DNA of 64,000 nt from JBEVJK01 sp963791325 (GTDB lineage: Bacteria > Pseudomonadota > Alphaproteobacteria > Rhizobiales > Rhizobiaceae): contig CAWBRU010000002.1 in the NCBI GenBank assembly GCA_963791325.1, positions 434,001 through 498,000 of the forward strand. Reading direction: 5' to 3'. Shown in pieces: positions 26,672 to 36,230 of the stretch (position 1 is the first letter of the stretch; each line of letters starts with the position of its first letter). The notes below the pieces were generated by a model, which saw nothing but the letters and a program-made list of their open reading frames with translations, was not told the DNA's origin and did no database searches. A program made the translations under genes and the position numbers.

Positions 26672-27043
26672 ATGCTGCTGCTTCTCGTCTGTCCGCTCGT
26701 TTTCGTTCTCTGTTTTGCCTGGTCGGCAGACACGCTGCCGTCGGCCTGGTTCGGGCTGGCCGGGGGCGGGCTCCTGGCGGCCGGACTTTCGTGGCGCCGA
26801 CGTCACCGCGGCAGCATGGCCGACAGAAGCGGGATCACCGGGCGTCTGGACTGGGTTGCGGCCGAGCCGCCGCCGGTCTGCCCGCGGTGCCAGAACTCCG
26901 GCATGTACTGGGCGGCGCTGACCAAGCCCTGCCCGGCCGACCATCTCATCGGCAGCCGCTGCGGAATGTGCAGCGATCAAGGCGTGGTCGTGCGGCACCA
27001 GCCGGTGGCCTGCGTGCATCTCACCGCCGTCGCCCCGGCCTGA
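26672..27043 (+). CDS. Small membrane protein with zinc-ribbon-like Cys pairs
   Basis: A possible 123-residue protein. The N-terminus has two hydrophobic segments (MLLLLVCPLVFVLCFAW, then AWFGLAGGGLLAAGLSW). The cytoplasmic tail has VCPRCQNSGMYW and, 22 residues later, CGMCSDQG, a Cys-x2-Cys pair repeated like a zinc ribbon. A separate Cys occurs in KPCPADH. I do not recognise a named family. Composition matches neighbours and the two CxxC pairs are unlikely by chance. It lies between the SNase-like gene and a convergent MscS gene. Confidence 0.5.
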   Translation: MLLLLVCPLVFVLCFAWSADTLPSAWFGLAGGGLLAAGLSWRRRHRGSMADRSGITGRLDWVAAEPPPVCPRCQNSGMYWAALTKPCPADHLIGSRCGMCSDQGVVVRHQPVACVHLTAVAPA

Positions 27044-27059
27044 GCCGCCGCGGAGAGGA

Positions 27060-29141
27060 TCAGGCGGCGGTTTGCGAGGCCGCCTGCTGCGCGGCCTTGC
27101 GCCGGCGCAGCGTTTCACCGACGGCCGCGGCCTCCGGCCGATCCGACCCGGCCACCTGCACGGTCGGGGTGGCGAGCTTGATGCCGTTCTCGTCGAAGGC
27201 CTGCTTGATCATCACATAGGCCCGACGCTTGATGCCGAACTGTTCGCCCGGCTTGGTCATCAGCTTCATCGTCAGCACGATGCCGGAATCGCCAAAGCTG
27301 TCGATGCCCTGCATCTTGAGGGGCTGGATCGTGCTCGCCGCAAATTCGGGATCCTCCGCCAATTCCTGACCGATCTTCTTGATCAGTTTGCGCGCCAGCT
27401 CGACGTCGGAATCGTAGGTCACCGACATGGTGATCTTCTCCATCACCCAGTCGCGGCTCATGTTCTGGACGGCGCCCAGGGTGCCGAACGGGACCGTGAA
27501 CACCGGACCGCGATGATGCCGCAGGCGCACCGAGCGCAAGCTGAACGATTCGACAGTGCCCTTGTAGCTGCCGCTCTGGATGTATTCGCCGACCCGGAAG
27601 GCGTCGTCGAGCATGTAGAAGACGCCGGAGAGGATGTCCTTGACCAGCGTCTGCGAGCCGAAGCCGATGGCGACGCCGAAGATGCCGGCTCCGGCGATCA
27701 GCGGCATGATCTGGATGCCGAGGCCGGCCAGGATGGTCAGCACCGCGACCACGGCAATGAACACCGCCAGCGCGTTGCGGAAGATCGGCAGCAGCGTGCG
27801 CAGCCGGCCGTTGCGGGCGAGCTCGTCGGCACTGGAGCCGTGGCCGGTGAGTTCCAGCCGGAACTCGATATAGGCTTTGGCCAGCTGCCAGATGAGATCG
27901 GCGATAAGCAGCACGATAATGCCGTTCAGCACGCCCTGAATGACCCGCTCGACGGACGCGCTGTTGCCGATCATCGTCGTCGTCTCGCGGAAGATGTAGG
28001 CCAGCCAGGCGACCGCCAGGCCGATCACGACGGCGCGGGCGCCGCGCACGATCAGCACGTTGGCGATCACATTGCCGAGGCTCTTGCTGTGCTCGCGCCC
28101 GCCGACGCGGGCGGCGATGGCGCCGACCCCGCGCACCGCCGGCGGCAGGATGAGGGCATAGATGCCGAGCCAGAGCAGGCCGTTCAGACCGGCCACCCAG
28201 ACCATCCACAAGAGCGCCAGAAGGACACTGGTCAGCCAGGCCCGGGCATGGCCGAAGGCGCCGGCCCGCTGTGCGTCCGGGCGCCGCCAGACGGTTTCGA
28301 TGCCGATGGCCAGCAAGCCGAGGCCGAGCGCGTAGCCGATCAATCCGCGGGCGCCGGGCGAGAAGCCGAGGGTGGGCATCAAGCTGACCACCGCCCAGCC
28401 GAACAGGAACAATCCGGCAAACAGCTGCACGCGCAAGAACCAGAAAGCGGCCGACGCATCATTCGCTTCGACCAGCCGCGTGGGCTCGCCATGGCCACCC
28501 TTCGGCCGGAGCAGCATGAAGGCAATCGTCCGCACGACGCGGAAGGCGATGAAGGCGCACAGCAAGGTGAGCACGAAGCGCCGCAACAGCGGCGGCCAGG
28601 AGAACATCAGAAACAGCCCGGCGCTCGCCACGGCAAACACCAGGAGCGGGATGGGCTCGGTCAGCAGCCGCATATTGTGCTCGGCCTGCAGCTCGGTCGG
28701 CCGGCGGCGGGCGATCATCAGCCGCCGGAACAGCCATTCAGCCGCATATCCGACAGCCACAAGGACAAGCAGGATGGCCGTCACCGCGCCGCGGCGGCCG
28801 CTATTGACGTCGGTGACCAGGATGTTGACGGCTCGCTGGAACTCCGACGGCAGCCGCGGCACGGCCTGGACCATTGCCGTGATCCGGGCGCGGACATAGG
28901 ACTCGACCGTGGAGATCTGGTCGGCGACCGCGGCCTCGTCGCCCTCGGGCTTGGCCTTGGCGGCCTTTTGGCCGGCCAGCCAGGTCTTGACCTCAGGGTC
29001 GTCGAGCAGACCCAAAAGCTGTTCGACCTTGGCCGGCGGCGGGGCGACGGCTTGGGCCAGAACGGGGCGCGCGGAGAGACAGCAGAGTGCCAGCATGGCC
29101 GAGGCGAGAATGAGTGCGGCGCGCGACAAATGGACGTTCAT
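27060..29141 (-). CDS. MscS-family mechanosensitive channel (large form)
   Basis: A 693-residue protein with a signal peptide (LILASAMLALCCLSARPVLA), a periplasmic helical region, and about ten membrane helices. The conserved pore/TM3 and beta domain are at the C-terminus: GAGIFGVAIGFGSQTLVKDI, then LSGVFYMLDDAFRVGEYIQ and VFTVPFGTLGAVQNMSRDW. It ends in an Ala-rich tail. It should release solutes under osmotic downshock. The long N-terminal part is typical of the large MscK/YbiO-type channels rather than the small MscS. ATG 29141 is the start that gives the signal peptide. A co-directional neighbour is absent. Confidence 0.9.
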   Translation of the reverse strand: MNVHLSRAALILASAMLALCCLSARPVLAQAVAPPPAKVEQLLGLLDDPEVKTWLAGQKAAKAKPEGDEAAVADQISTVESYVRARITAMVQAVPRLPSEFQRAVNILVTDVNSGRRGAVTAILLVLVAVGYAAEWLFRRLMIARRRPTELQAEHNMRLLTEPIPLLVFAVASAGLFLMFSWPPLLRRFVLTLLCAFIAFRVVRTIAFMLLRPKGGHGEPTRLVEANDASAAFWFLRVQLFAGLFLFGWAVVSLMPTLGFSPGARGLIGYALGLGLLAIGIETVWRRPDAQRAGAFGHARAWLTSVLLALLWMVWVAGLNGLLWLGIYALILPPAVRGVGAIAARVGGREHSKSLGNVIANVLIVRGARAVVIGLAVAWLAYIFRETTTMIGNSASVERVIQGVLNGIIVLLIADLIWQLAKAYIEFRLELTGHGSSADELARNGRLRTLLPIFRNALAVFIAVVAVLTILAGLGIQIMPLIAGAGIFGVAIGFGSQTLVKDILSGVFYMLDDAFRVGEYIQSGSYKGTVESFSLRSVRLRHHRGPVFTVPFGTLGAVQNMSRDWVMEKITMSVTYDSDVELARKLIKKIGQELAEDPEFAASTIQPLKMQGIDSFGDSGIVLTMKLMTKPGEQFGIKRRAYVMIKQAFDENGIKLATPTVQVAGSDRPEAAAVGETLRRRKAAQQAASQTAA

Positions 29142-29328
29142 GCAGGATCTCCCGCTACACTCTTGATCACCGAAGCGCGGCGCTGGTCCTGGCGGACCTT
29201 GGTTCGTCTTAGCATTGATCAGCAACAGTGAAAATGCGTTCACCATCCGGAACTATGATTGCAGTTGATCAAGGAATGGAACTCATGACGGATCTGAGCG
29301 TTAGAGCCCTCTGGTGCCGCATAGGAAT

Positions 29329-30358
29329 ATGGATGTGACGAGCGTTGGGGGGATCGATCCGCTGTTCGCAGCCATCGTCGAGTCGTCCAATGACGCCATC
29401 ATCAGCAAAGATCTCACCGGCACCGTAATGTCTTGGAATTCCGCGGCCGAGCGGATGTTCGGCTTCACCCCCGACGAGATGGTCGGCCACTCGATCATGG
29501 CCATCATCCCCGAGGGGCGGAAGGAAGAGGAGCGTTTCATCCTCGGCCAGATCGCCAAGGGCGACAGGATCGAGCACTACGAGACTGTCCGCCGGCGCAA
29601 AGACAGCCGGCTGATCCACGTGTCGCTCACCATCTCGCCGATCCGCGTCGACGGCGTCATCGTCGGAGCTTCCAAGATTGCCCGCGACATATCCGAGCGC
29701 AAGTCGTTCGAGGCTGCCCAGCGCGAGCTGATGCGCGAGGTCAACCATCGCTCCAAGAACCTGCTTGCCGTGGTCGAGGCGATCATACGCCAGACGGCGG
29801 CCAAGACTTCGCCAGCGCGACTTCTTACGCCGTCTCTCCGAGCGCCTGCAGTCGCTGTCGATCAGCCAGGACCTGTTGACCGCCAGCGAATGGCGTGGCG
29901 TGGACATGCACGATCTGGTCACCCGCCAGCTTCGCCATTTCGATATCGGCCAGAATGACCGGGTCGCGGTCCAGGGCGGCGCCTATATCGTCACCCCGGC
30001 TGCCTCGCAGGCGCTCAGCATGGCCGTTCACGAGCTGTTGTCCAATGCCCGCAGCCATGGCGCTCTGTCCAACGACGCCGGCCATGTCGATGTCAGCTGG
30101 AAGACCACCGAGGAGCCGTCGAAGCCGCCGCAATTCATCCTACGCTGGCAGGAAAGAGGCGGCCCGCGGGTCCGCGAGCGCCGCCGCCAGGGCTTCGGCA
30201 CCATCATCCTTCAGCGGGCCACGGCGGCGTCCCTCAACGCCGACGTGCGCTTGGATTTCACCCGCGACGGCCTCGATTGGGAGCTGCGCGCGCCGGCTGC
30301 AGCAGCGCTGGTAACGCCGCCGATGGAAATCTCGCGCAAAGACGAGGCCGCCGGCTGA
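29329..30358 (+). pseudogene. PAS-HWE sensor histidine kinase, one frameshift
   Basis: The N-terminal PAS domain reads LFAAIVESSNDAIISKDLTG, then MSWNSAAERMFGFTPDEMVG. The HWE kinase region begins at LMREVNHRSKNLLAVVEAII, containing the phospho-acceptor His. The frame then breaks near 29817. Removing one base (C) joins AAKTSPA to DFLRRLSERLQSLSISQDLL, the HWE dimerisation segment. The ATPase domain follows: SMAVHELLSNARSHGALSND, containing the N-box, and later GFGTIILQRA. Such kinases usually act on a PhyR or small response regulator, but none is adjacent. ATG 29329 starts directly after a weak GGAAT site. Confidence 0.8.
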
Positions 30359-30431
30359 CCCGCTTGCCTACCGGGCTCCGCTGCGGCAAAAGTCGGGTCC
30401 CGCCTCTCTGCCCACCGGCCCCGCCTGTCGC

Positions 30432-31670
30432 ATGTCCGCCGATCTTCAATCCGCCGATCAGCGCTTTGCCGCGTTCCGTCACGGCGCCTTCCTGCGTTAC
30501 TGGAGCGCCCGTTTCCTCACCACCTTCGCCGCCCAGATTGTCTCGGTTGCGGTGGGGTGGCAGGTCTACGATCTCACGCGGCGTCCGTTCGATCTCGGCT
30601 TGGTCGGGATCGTCCAGTTTGCGCCGTCCTTGCTGCTGGTGCTGGTCACCGGTGTCGTCGCCGACCGCTTCGGCCGCCGCCTGATCATGGGGATGGCCAG
30701 CCTGCTCGAAGCGCTGTGCGCGCTGTCACTGCTGGCGCTCAGCCTGCGCGGCCTGACCGGTCCGGCCGGGATCTTCGCAACGCTGGCGCTGTTCGGCGTG
30801 GCCCGGGCCTTCTTCTCGCCGGCCTCCGCCTCGTTGGTCGCCAACCTCGTCCCGGCCGAGGATTTCGCCAATGCGGTCGCTTGGAATTCCTCGGCCTGGC
30901 AGATGGCGACGATCATCGGTCCGGTCGCCGGCGGCCTGCTCTACGGTGCCGGCGCGATCGTCGCCTATGGGGTCGCCGCAGCGCTGATGGTCGGCGCCGG
31001 GCTGCTCGTGCTGTCGATTCCCAAGCCGGCGCAGCGGACCGAGACCAACAAGCCGACGCTGTCGACGCTGTTCGCCGGCTTCGCTTATATCTGGCGCGAG
31101 AAGGTGGTGCTCGGCGCGATCTCGCTCGACCTCTTTGCGGTGCTCCTCGGCGGCGCGGTGGCGCTGCTGCCTGTCTACGCCCGCGACATCCTCGAACTTG
31201 GACCGTGGGGGCTCGGGCTGCTGCGCTCCGCGCCGGGAATCGGCGCCCTGATCGTCGCGGTGTGGCTCGCCGGCCACCCGATCAAGAACCACGCCGGGCG
31301 CATCATGTTTTTGTTCGTCGGCCTGTTCGGCGTATTCACGGCCGTGTTCGGCGTTTCCACCCTCACCTGGCTTTCGGTGATCGCGCTGGCTCTGGTCGGA
31401 GCGGCCGACATGGTCAGCGTCTACGTGCGTGAGACGCTGATCCAGTTGTGGACGCCGGACGAGGTGCGCGGCCGCGTCAACGCCGTCAACACGGTGTTCA
31501 TCGGCGCCTCCAACGAGGTCGGCGAGTTTCGCGCCGGCATGATGGCCGCCGCCATCGGCACCGTCCCTGCCGTGGTCCTGGGCGGCGTCGGTGCGGTGGT
31601 GGTGGCGGGGCTCTGGGCGGCACTGTTTCCGGAGCTGAGGAAGATCCGGCATCTCAACGGCCGCGGCTGA
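30432..31670 (+). CDS. MFS exporter (MFS_3/EntS-like)
   Basis: A 412-residue inner-membrane protein with twelve hydrophobic segments. The beginning FAAFRHGAFLRYWSARFLTT and the first signature ADRFGRRLIMG are typical of the enterobactin-exporter/macrolide-efflux branch (MFS_3). A cytoplasmic loop with PKPAQRTETNKPTLS separates two halves. The late sequence ETLIQLWTPDEVRGRVNAVN is diagnostic of this family. It likely exports a small hydrophobic or siderophore-like compound; substrate unknown. It stands alone between the HWE kinase and the leftward amidotransferase gene. Confidence 0.85.
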   Translation: MSADLQSADQRFAAFRHGAFLRYWSARFLTTFAAQIVSVAVGWQVYDLTRRPFDLGLVGIVQFAPSLLLVLVTGVVADRFGRRLIMGMASLLEALCALSLLALSLRGLTGPAGIFATLALFGVARAFFSPASASLVANLVPAEDFANAVAWNSSAWQMATIIGPVAGGLLYGAGAIVAYGVAAALMVGAGLLVLSIPKPAQRTETNKPTLSTLFAGFAYIWREKVVLGAISLDLFAVLLGGAVALLPVYARDILELGPWGLGLLRSAPGIGALIVAVWLAGHPIKNHAGRIMFLFVGLFGVFTAVFGVSTLTWLSVIALALVGAADMVSVYVRETLIQLWTPDEVRGRVNAVNTVFIGASNEVGEFRAGMMAAAIGTVPAVVLGGVGAVVVAGLWAALFPELRKIRHLNGRG

Positions 31671-31673
31671 ACC

Positions 31674-32375
31674 TCAACGGCGCTTCGGCGTGCCGAAGAT
31701 CAGCTCCAGAAATTCGACCAGCCAGCGCTTCAGATGCATGTCCCAGATCAGCCGGCCGCCGAGATGGTCGCGCGCCGGCTGGGCTCCGGGAAGCACGAAG
31801 CGGTGGGCACCGCGCACCACCCAGCGCTGCATCATCACCCGCGTCAGCTCGGCATGGAACTGGATGCCCCAGGCGTTCTTGCCAAAGCGGAACGCCTGAT
31901 TGGGGTAGGTCTCGGCGGTGGCCAGAAGGGTGGCCCCGGTGGGCAGCGAGAAGCCCTCGCGGTGAAACTGGTAGACCATCTCCGGCCACTGCAGCAGCGC
32001 TTTGCCGTCCTCGGTGGCAGCGATCGGATACCAGCCGATCTCCACGGTCCCCTCGTGGTGGCTGTCGACCTTGCCGCCGAGATGATTGACCAGCATCTGC
32101 GCGCCGAGGCAAATGCCAAGAAACGGCTTGTCCTCGGAAAGCGGCACCCGCAGCCACTCGGTCTCGCGGCGCACAAAATCGTCGCCGTCATTGGCGCTCA
32201 TCGGCCCGCCGAACACCACCGCGCCGGCATGGCCGGTGAGCGTCTCGGGCAGCGCATCGCCGAGCGGCGGCCGGCGGATGTCGAGCTCGAAACCATCCGC
32301 CTGAAGCAGCTGCCCGACTCGACCGGCGCTGGAATTCTCCTGATGCAGAATAACCAAGATCTTTGGGCGGACCAT
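31674..32375 (-). CDS. Class I glutamine amidotransferase (GMP-synthase-like)
   Basis: A 233-residue single-domain GATase. The nucleophile elbow FLGICLGAQ places Cys at about residue 89. The catalytic His is in WGIQFHAEL. AVVFGGPMSANDGDD is the conserved loop of the family. A fused synthetase domain is absent, so the protein is of the YfeJ/stand-alone type and its amide donor or acceptor is unknown. Val/Met 32375 (MVRPKILVILHQENS) is chosen because the upstream in-frame sequence is low-complexity Pro/Gly. It is the last gene of the hemC operon; its link to haem synthesis is positional only. Confidence 0.8.
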   Translation of the reverse strand: MVRPKILVILHQENSSAGRVGQLLQADGFELDIRRPPLGDALPETLTGHAGAVVFGGPMSANDGDDFVRRETEWLRVPLSEDKPFLGICLGAQMLVNHLGGKVDSHHEGTVEIGWYPIAATEDGKALLQWPEMVYQFHREGFSLPTGATLLATAETYPNQAFRFGKNAWGIQFHAELTRVMMQRWVVRGAHRFVLPGAQPARDHLGGRLIWDMHLKRWLVEFLELIFGTPKRR

Positions 32376-32403
32376 TCCGACTTCGGCGACCGCGGCCCGC
32401 GGG

Positions 32404-32892
32404 CTAGTCGTCACTGCCGGTCTCCCGCGGGGTGCCGGGGGTCCGGGCGCGTGCCCGTTGCCGCTCGGCCACCCGGGACGGCGCATCGACGCCGATCAGC
32501 TCGGCGATGCGCCAGACGGTGTTGTCCTCGAGTTCGTGCCGCTCGCCGTCGGCATAGACGACATCCCACAACAGTCCGATGAAGGCCAGGCGCGCCGGGG
32601 CATCGAGGTGCCGCTTCAGCACACTGGTGAACCCGTAGAGGTCGATCGCTTCCTGATCGGCCTGCTCGGCCGCGGCAAACAACGCGTCGAGCGCCGCGCC
32701 TGAAACCTGGTAGGCCTCGGTCAGGGCGCGGCGCAATCGCGCCCGCTCCTCCTGGCGGCGAACGCCGTCGGCATCCATGACATGGATGAGAAGCGCCGCT
32801 GCGGCAACCCGCGCATCGTCGCCTGCGTCGAAGCGCAGCGACCGCTCGGCGCCGGGAATATCCCTGAGAAAGGAGATGATCCGGTCGAACAT
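32404..32892 (-). CDS. TerB-family protein
   Basis: A 162-residue helical protein. The first part FDAGDDARVAAAALLIHVMD and ADGVRRQEERARLRRALTEA is the TerB fold, with the acidic H-x-M-D-A-D-G metal-binding-like start. A second half repeats it as LWDVVYADGERHELEDNTVW. TerB domains occur in tellurite resistance and membrane stress systems; a stand-alone TerB next to hemY is a conserved arrangement in Hyphomicrobiales, with no known function. It is 8 bp from hemY and 28 bp from the GATase gene, so the genes form one operon. Confidence 0.8.
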   Translation of the reverse strand: MFDRIISFLRDIPGAERSLRFDAGDDARVAAAALLIHVMDADGVRRQEERARLRRALTEAYQVSGAALDALFAAAEQADQEAIDLYGFTSVLKRHLDAPARLAFIGLLWDVVYADGERHELEDNTVWRIAELIGVDAPSRVAERQRARARTPGTPRETGSDD

Positions 32893-32900
32893 CGCCACCC

Positions 32901-34562
32901 CTAGAACAGCCGGAAACGCCGGCCGGAGGCGGTGTGCTCGTCCTCTCCCTCGACGCCGGGATCGTCGGGCATCAGCGTGGGCAGCACCAGGTTCTCCTCG
33001 TCCGCCTCGGCGTTGGGCCGGGCGCGCGACGGACGCGTGGCCAGCCCTAGCAGCGGCGGCGCGGCGGGTGCGGCCTGCGGTGCCGGCGTGACGGGCGGTT
33101 GCGGCCGCTCCGGCAGAACGGCGGCGGGCGGCGCAGCAGGCTCTGCCGGCTCGGCCTCGGCGGGCTCCTCGGGCGCCGTTTCCGTCGCTGCCTCCGGTTC
33201 CGGCGTGGGCGCCAGCAACACCGGTGGCCGCGCTGCCGGGTCTTCCTCGCCGTCGGCTTCGATCACCGGTCCCAGCCGTTCGACCGGCATGCGCCACTCG
33301 AAGGCGTCGAGCCGGCCGGTCACTGGCGAGACCGGCGCCCAGCGGTCGGAGACGATGCCGTCGGCAACCCAGGCCGGATCACGCGGCGCGCGTACGGCCC
33401 GCGCCAGATAGTAGCGCACCCGGCCCTGGTCGGCGTTCTCCGCCTCTTCGATGTCGGCCAAGAGCAAATAAGCGCCTTCGCGTCTCTGCATGCGCACCGC
33501 CGCTTCGGCGGCTTGGCGCGCCTCCTCGAACTCGTGTGCCTCCAGTGCGGCCCGGGCGACAACCATCGCGGCCTCGGCGTTGTTCTGCTTGAGCGCCTGC
33601 AGCTTGCGGGCACGCGTCAGCCGGTCCTGGGTGGCGTCGCCCGGCCTGGCATGCACGTAGAGCTCGCCGATCTCCGGATGCGGCTCGATCTTCCAATTGG
33701 CCTCCAGCAGCTTGGCCCCCTTGCGCAGGTCGTTCTGCCGAAACAGGAGCTGCGCCGCGATCGCGGCCGCCGGCACCAGCTCCGGGCGCAGCCGGTTGGC
33801 CTCGAGCGCAGCCGCCTTGGCGGTGGCCGGATCGATGTCGGCCAGCGCCATGGCCTTGGCGGTGAGCAGCACGGCCCGGCGGCGATTGGCGACATCGCGT
33901 TCGGCCGCATTGGCGGGCTTGTGGGCATCGAGCAGCTTCAGCGCGCCGTCCCAATCGCCGCGCTCGCAGCGGTCTTCGAGGGTGGCAAGGCTCGCCCAGA
34001 TGAGCTGCGGCGCGACCTCGGCGGCGCGGCCGGCATAGTGCCGGGCGGCAGCGCGGTCGCCCAGCCTTTCGGCCTCGAGAAACAGCCCGCGCAGGCCCAG
34101 CAGCCGCATTTCCGGGTCGTCGAGCATGGTCTCGAACTTCTGCCGCGCGGCGCCATGGTCGCCTTCCAGCAAGGCCGTCTGTGCGTCGAGCAGGGCAATC
34201 AGCGGCTCCTGATCCGAGCGGATCAGCTTTGCCGCCTGGCTGTTCATCGTGCGCGCCTTGGCCGCGTCTCCGGCCCCGGCCGCGATCATCCCGGTGGACA
34301 GCGCCTGGTAGCCGCGGTCGCGCCGCCGCACCCGGAAGTAGCGGGAGATCGTGTAGGGGCTGTTCCACAGCGCTTTGCCGAGCCACCAGACGATCATCAC
34401 GGCTGCGACGACCGCGGTCACAGTCACGGCGGCGACCATCAGGCTCACCTCATACTGGTAGCCGTTGAAGGTCGCCACGAGATCGCCCGGGCGGTCGGCC
34501 AGCCACGAGAAGCCGAGGCCGAGCGCCAGCACGAAAAGCAGAAAGACAAGGACGCGTGTCAT
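32901..34562 (-). CDS. hemY: HemY-like haem-synthesis-associated TPR protein
   Basis: A 553-residue membrane protein. Two N-terminal helices are LVFLLFVLALGLGFSWLA and LMVAAVTVTAVVAAVMIVWW. The following ISRYFRVRRRDRGYQALSTG and TPR-like repeats (AGAGDAAKARTMNSQAAKL, then LLGLRGLFLEAERLGDRAAA) define the HemY N-terminal family. A long C-terminal tail is rich in Pro, Ala and Glu. HemY of this proteobacterial type is not an oxidase but a TPR protein linked to late haem synthesis. It is co-transcribed with hemC, hemD and the mitofilin-like gene, the usual order in this order of bacteria. ATG 34562 directly follows the COG4223 gene by 16 bp. Confidence 0.85.
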   Translation of the reverse strand: MTRVLVFLLFVLALGLGFSWLADRPGDLVATFNGYQYEVSLMVAAVTVTAVVAAVMIVWWLGKALWNSPYTISRYFRVRRRDRGYQALSTGMIAAGAGDAAKARTMNSQAAKLIRSDQEPLIALLDAQTALLEGDHGAARQKFETMLDDPEMRLLGLRGLFLEAERLGDRAAARHYAGRAAEVAPQLIWASLATLEDRCERGDWDGALKLLDAHKPANAAERDVANRRRAVLLTAKAMALADIDPATAKAAALEANRLRPELVPAAAIAAQLLFRQNDLRKGAKLLEANWKIEPHPEIGELYVHARPGDATQDRLTRARKLQALKQNNAEAAMVVARAALEAHEFEEARQAAEAAVRMQRREGAYLLLADIEEAENADQGRVRYYLARAVRAPRDPAWVADGIVSDRWAPVSPVTGRLDAFEWRMPVERLGPVIEADGEEDPAARPPVLLAPTPEPEAATETAPEEPAEAEPAEPAAPPAAVLPERPQPPVTPAPQAAPAAPPLLGLATRPSRARPNAEADEENLVLPTLMPDDPGVEGEDEHTASGRRFRLF

Positions 34563-34578
34563 CAAGATGTTCCCGCTG

Positions 34579-36117
34579 TCAGGCCTTGAGCGCTTCTGCC
34601 GACATCTTGTCGACAAGCTGCTCGGCTTTGAGGCGGGCCTGAACCTTGTCCATGAACGCTGCACCTGCCGCTTTGGCGCCATCGGGAAGCGCTTGATATT
34701 CGCTGACCGCGGCGGCGAAGTCGCCCGACCGGATCGCCGCCAACCAGCGCGACACCCTCTCCGGCACACCGTTGCCGGCCACCGGGCCGACCGGCCGCAC
34801 CTTGACCAGCGACTCCGCACTGGCCAGAAAGCGGCTGACGAGCCCGGCGTCGTCGGGCACCGGCTGGCCGGCATCGATCATTGCGCCGGCCACTTCCGGA
34901 GCCTGGGAGGCAAGCTCCTGCCGGCTGGCGATTGCGGCCGCGGCGACCGCGCGCAGGCCGGCAAGGTCGGGGGCATCCGGCACCACCGCGGCGAAGGTCT
35001 CGACTTCGGCCGTGAATGGCCCACCCTGTTCCAGTGCCGCCTTCAGGCCGGCCACGGCGATGGCGAGCGCCGCCTTCGGCTGGCCCGCCTGGGCCGAGAC
35101 CTTGCCGCTCAGATCGCCGACCCCTTGCTCGACGCTCTGCAGGTTCTTTTCGAGGCCGGCGATGCGGCCTTCATTGGTCGACGCGGCGGCGGTCGCCGCT
35201 TTGAGCGCTGCCTCCAATGTCGCCAAGCGTTGCGTCAGACTGGTCACCGCCCCCATGTCGGCACCGCCATTGGCGCCCAATTGCTCGAGCGCAGCCACCT
35301 TGTCGCTCAGCGCCTTGAGATCGGGATTGTCCGCGCTGCCGGCAGTGGCCGGCGCGGCGCCCGTCCCCTGCAGGGCAACCACGTCTGACTTGACCTGGTC
35401 GAGCTCGCGATCCAGCCCGTCGACGCGCGCGCCGAGATCCGCGAGCGGTTTGGCCGCAGCTGCGCCGCCGCCTGCCTGAAGCGCCGCGACCCGGTTCTCC
35501 AGCGCCGCGAGCTGGTCCTCCAGCGCCGTGTCGGGCGCGGGCCGCGCTACCTGCGCCGGCTGGGCAGAGGGCAGCAGGCCGAAATATTGGAGAGCGGCGG
35601 CAACCAACAGCGCCAAGATGCCGCCGGCAAGTCCGGCGATAAGCGCGGTGCCGGCCCCGCCCCGCCGCGCCGCCGGCACACCCGAGGGCGGCGCGGGCGG
35701 CGGCGGTCCGGCCGGCTCGGCTGGCCGCGGATCACGCCGCGTCTCCGCGACGTCCGGCTGGTCGTCGAGCAGCGATCGGCGGCCGTCTTCGGCGGCCTGT
35801 TGCGTATCGGGCTGGGTGGCGGGTGGGGCTTGATCTTCAGCCTCGGCCGTCTCCACCGCGTGTGCGGCCTCTTCGGCCGCCGCCGGCTTGACCTCGCCGG
35901 GTTCTTCGCCGGGCGAGGACTGCGGCTCTGCGGTGATCACAGGGTCCGGCGGCATCGGGGCCGGTTCGGAGGCGGGCGGCTGCGGCGGCTCGCCGGCCGG
36001 CCCTGCCGCCGGCGCGATGTTCTCGTCGGGGAGACGCTGGACGTCCTCGGCATCGAGATCGATGGTCAGCGGATCTTTGCGGTCGCGGCCCTGCCTGATT
36101 CTGGGCGGTTTCGCCAT
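34579..36117 (-). CDS. Mitofilin-like (COG4223) membrane protein
   Basis: A 512-residue protein. The N-terminal third is an acidic, Pro/Ala/Glu-rich, disordered cytoplasmic region. A single hydrophobic helix follows (TALIAGLAGGILALLVAAAL). Next comes a long coiled coil (ALEDQLAALENRVAALQAG, then LAQRLATLEAALKAAT-type heptads) and a folded C-terminal part (EVAGAMIDAGQPVPDDAGL). The arrangement is that of alphaproteobacterial mitofilin/Mic60 relatives, which are adjacent to hem genes and have been linked to intracytoplasmic membrane shape. ATG 36117 begins MAKPPRIRQGRDRK; longer in-frame starts lack domain character. Confidence 0.8.
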   Translation of the reverse strand: MAKPPRIRQGRDRKDPLTIDLDAEDVQRLPDENIAPAAGPAGEPPQPPASEPAPMPPDPVITAEPQSSPGEEPGEVKPAAAEEAAHAVETAEAEDQAPPATQPDTQQAAEDGRRSLLDDQPDVAETRRDPRPAEPAGPPPPAPPSGVPAARRGGAGTALIAGLAGGILALLVAAALQYFGLLPSAQPAQVARPAPDTALEDQLAALENRVAALQAGGGAAAAKPLADLGARVDGLDRELDQVKSDVVALQGTGAAPATAGSADNPDLKALSDKVAALEQLGANGGADMGAVTSLTQRLATLEAALKAATAAASTNEGRIAGLEKNLQSVEQGVGDLSGKVSAQAGQPKAALAIAVAGLKAALEQGGPFTAEVETFAAVVPDAPDLAGLRAVAAAAIASRQELASQAPEVAGAMIDAGQPVPDDAGLVSRFLASAESLVKVRPVGPVAGNGVPERVSRWLAAIRSGDFAAAVSEYQALPDGAKAAGAAFMDKVQARLKAEQLVDKMSAEALKA

Positions 36118-36230
36118 TCCGTCACTCCCGAATCCCTGGTCGACCGGCCGCCACATCCCGCGAAGCATGCCTCAAGCGTCCGATCACTATCACACCTGCC
36201 CGGCGTGAAAAGGGGCGCATCGCGGCCGGG

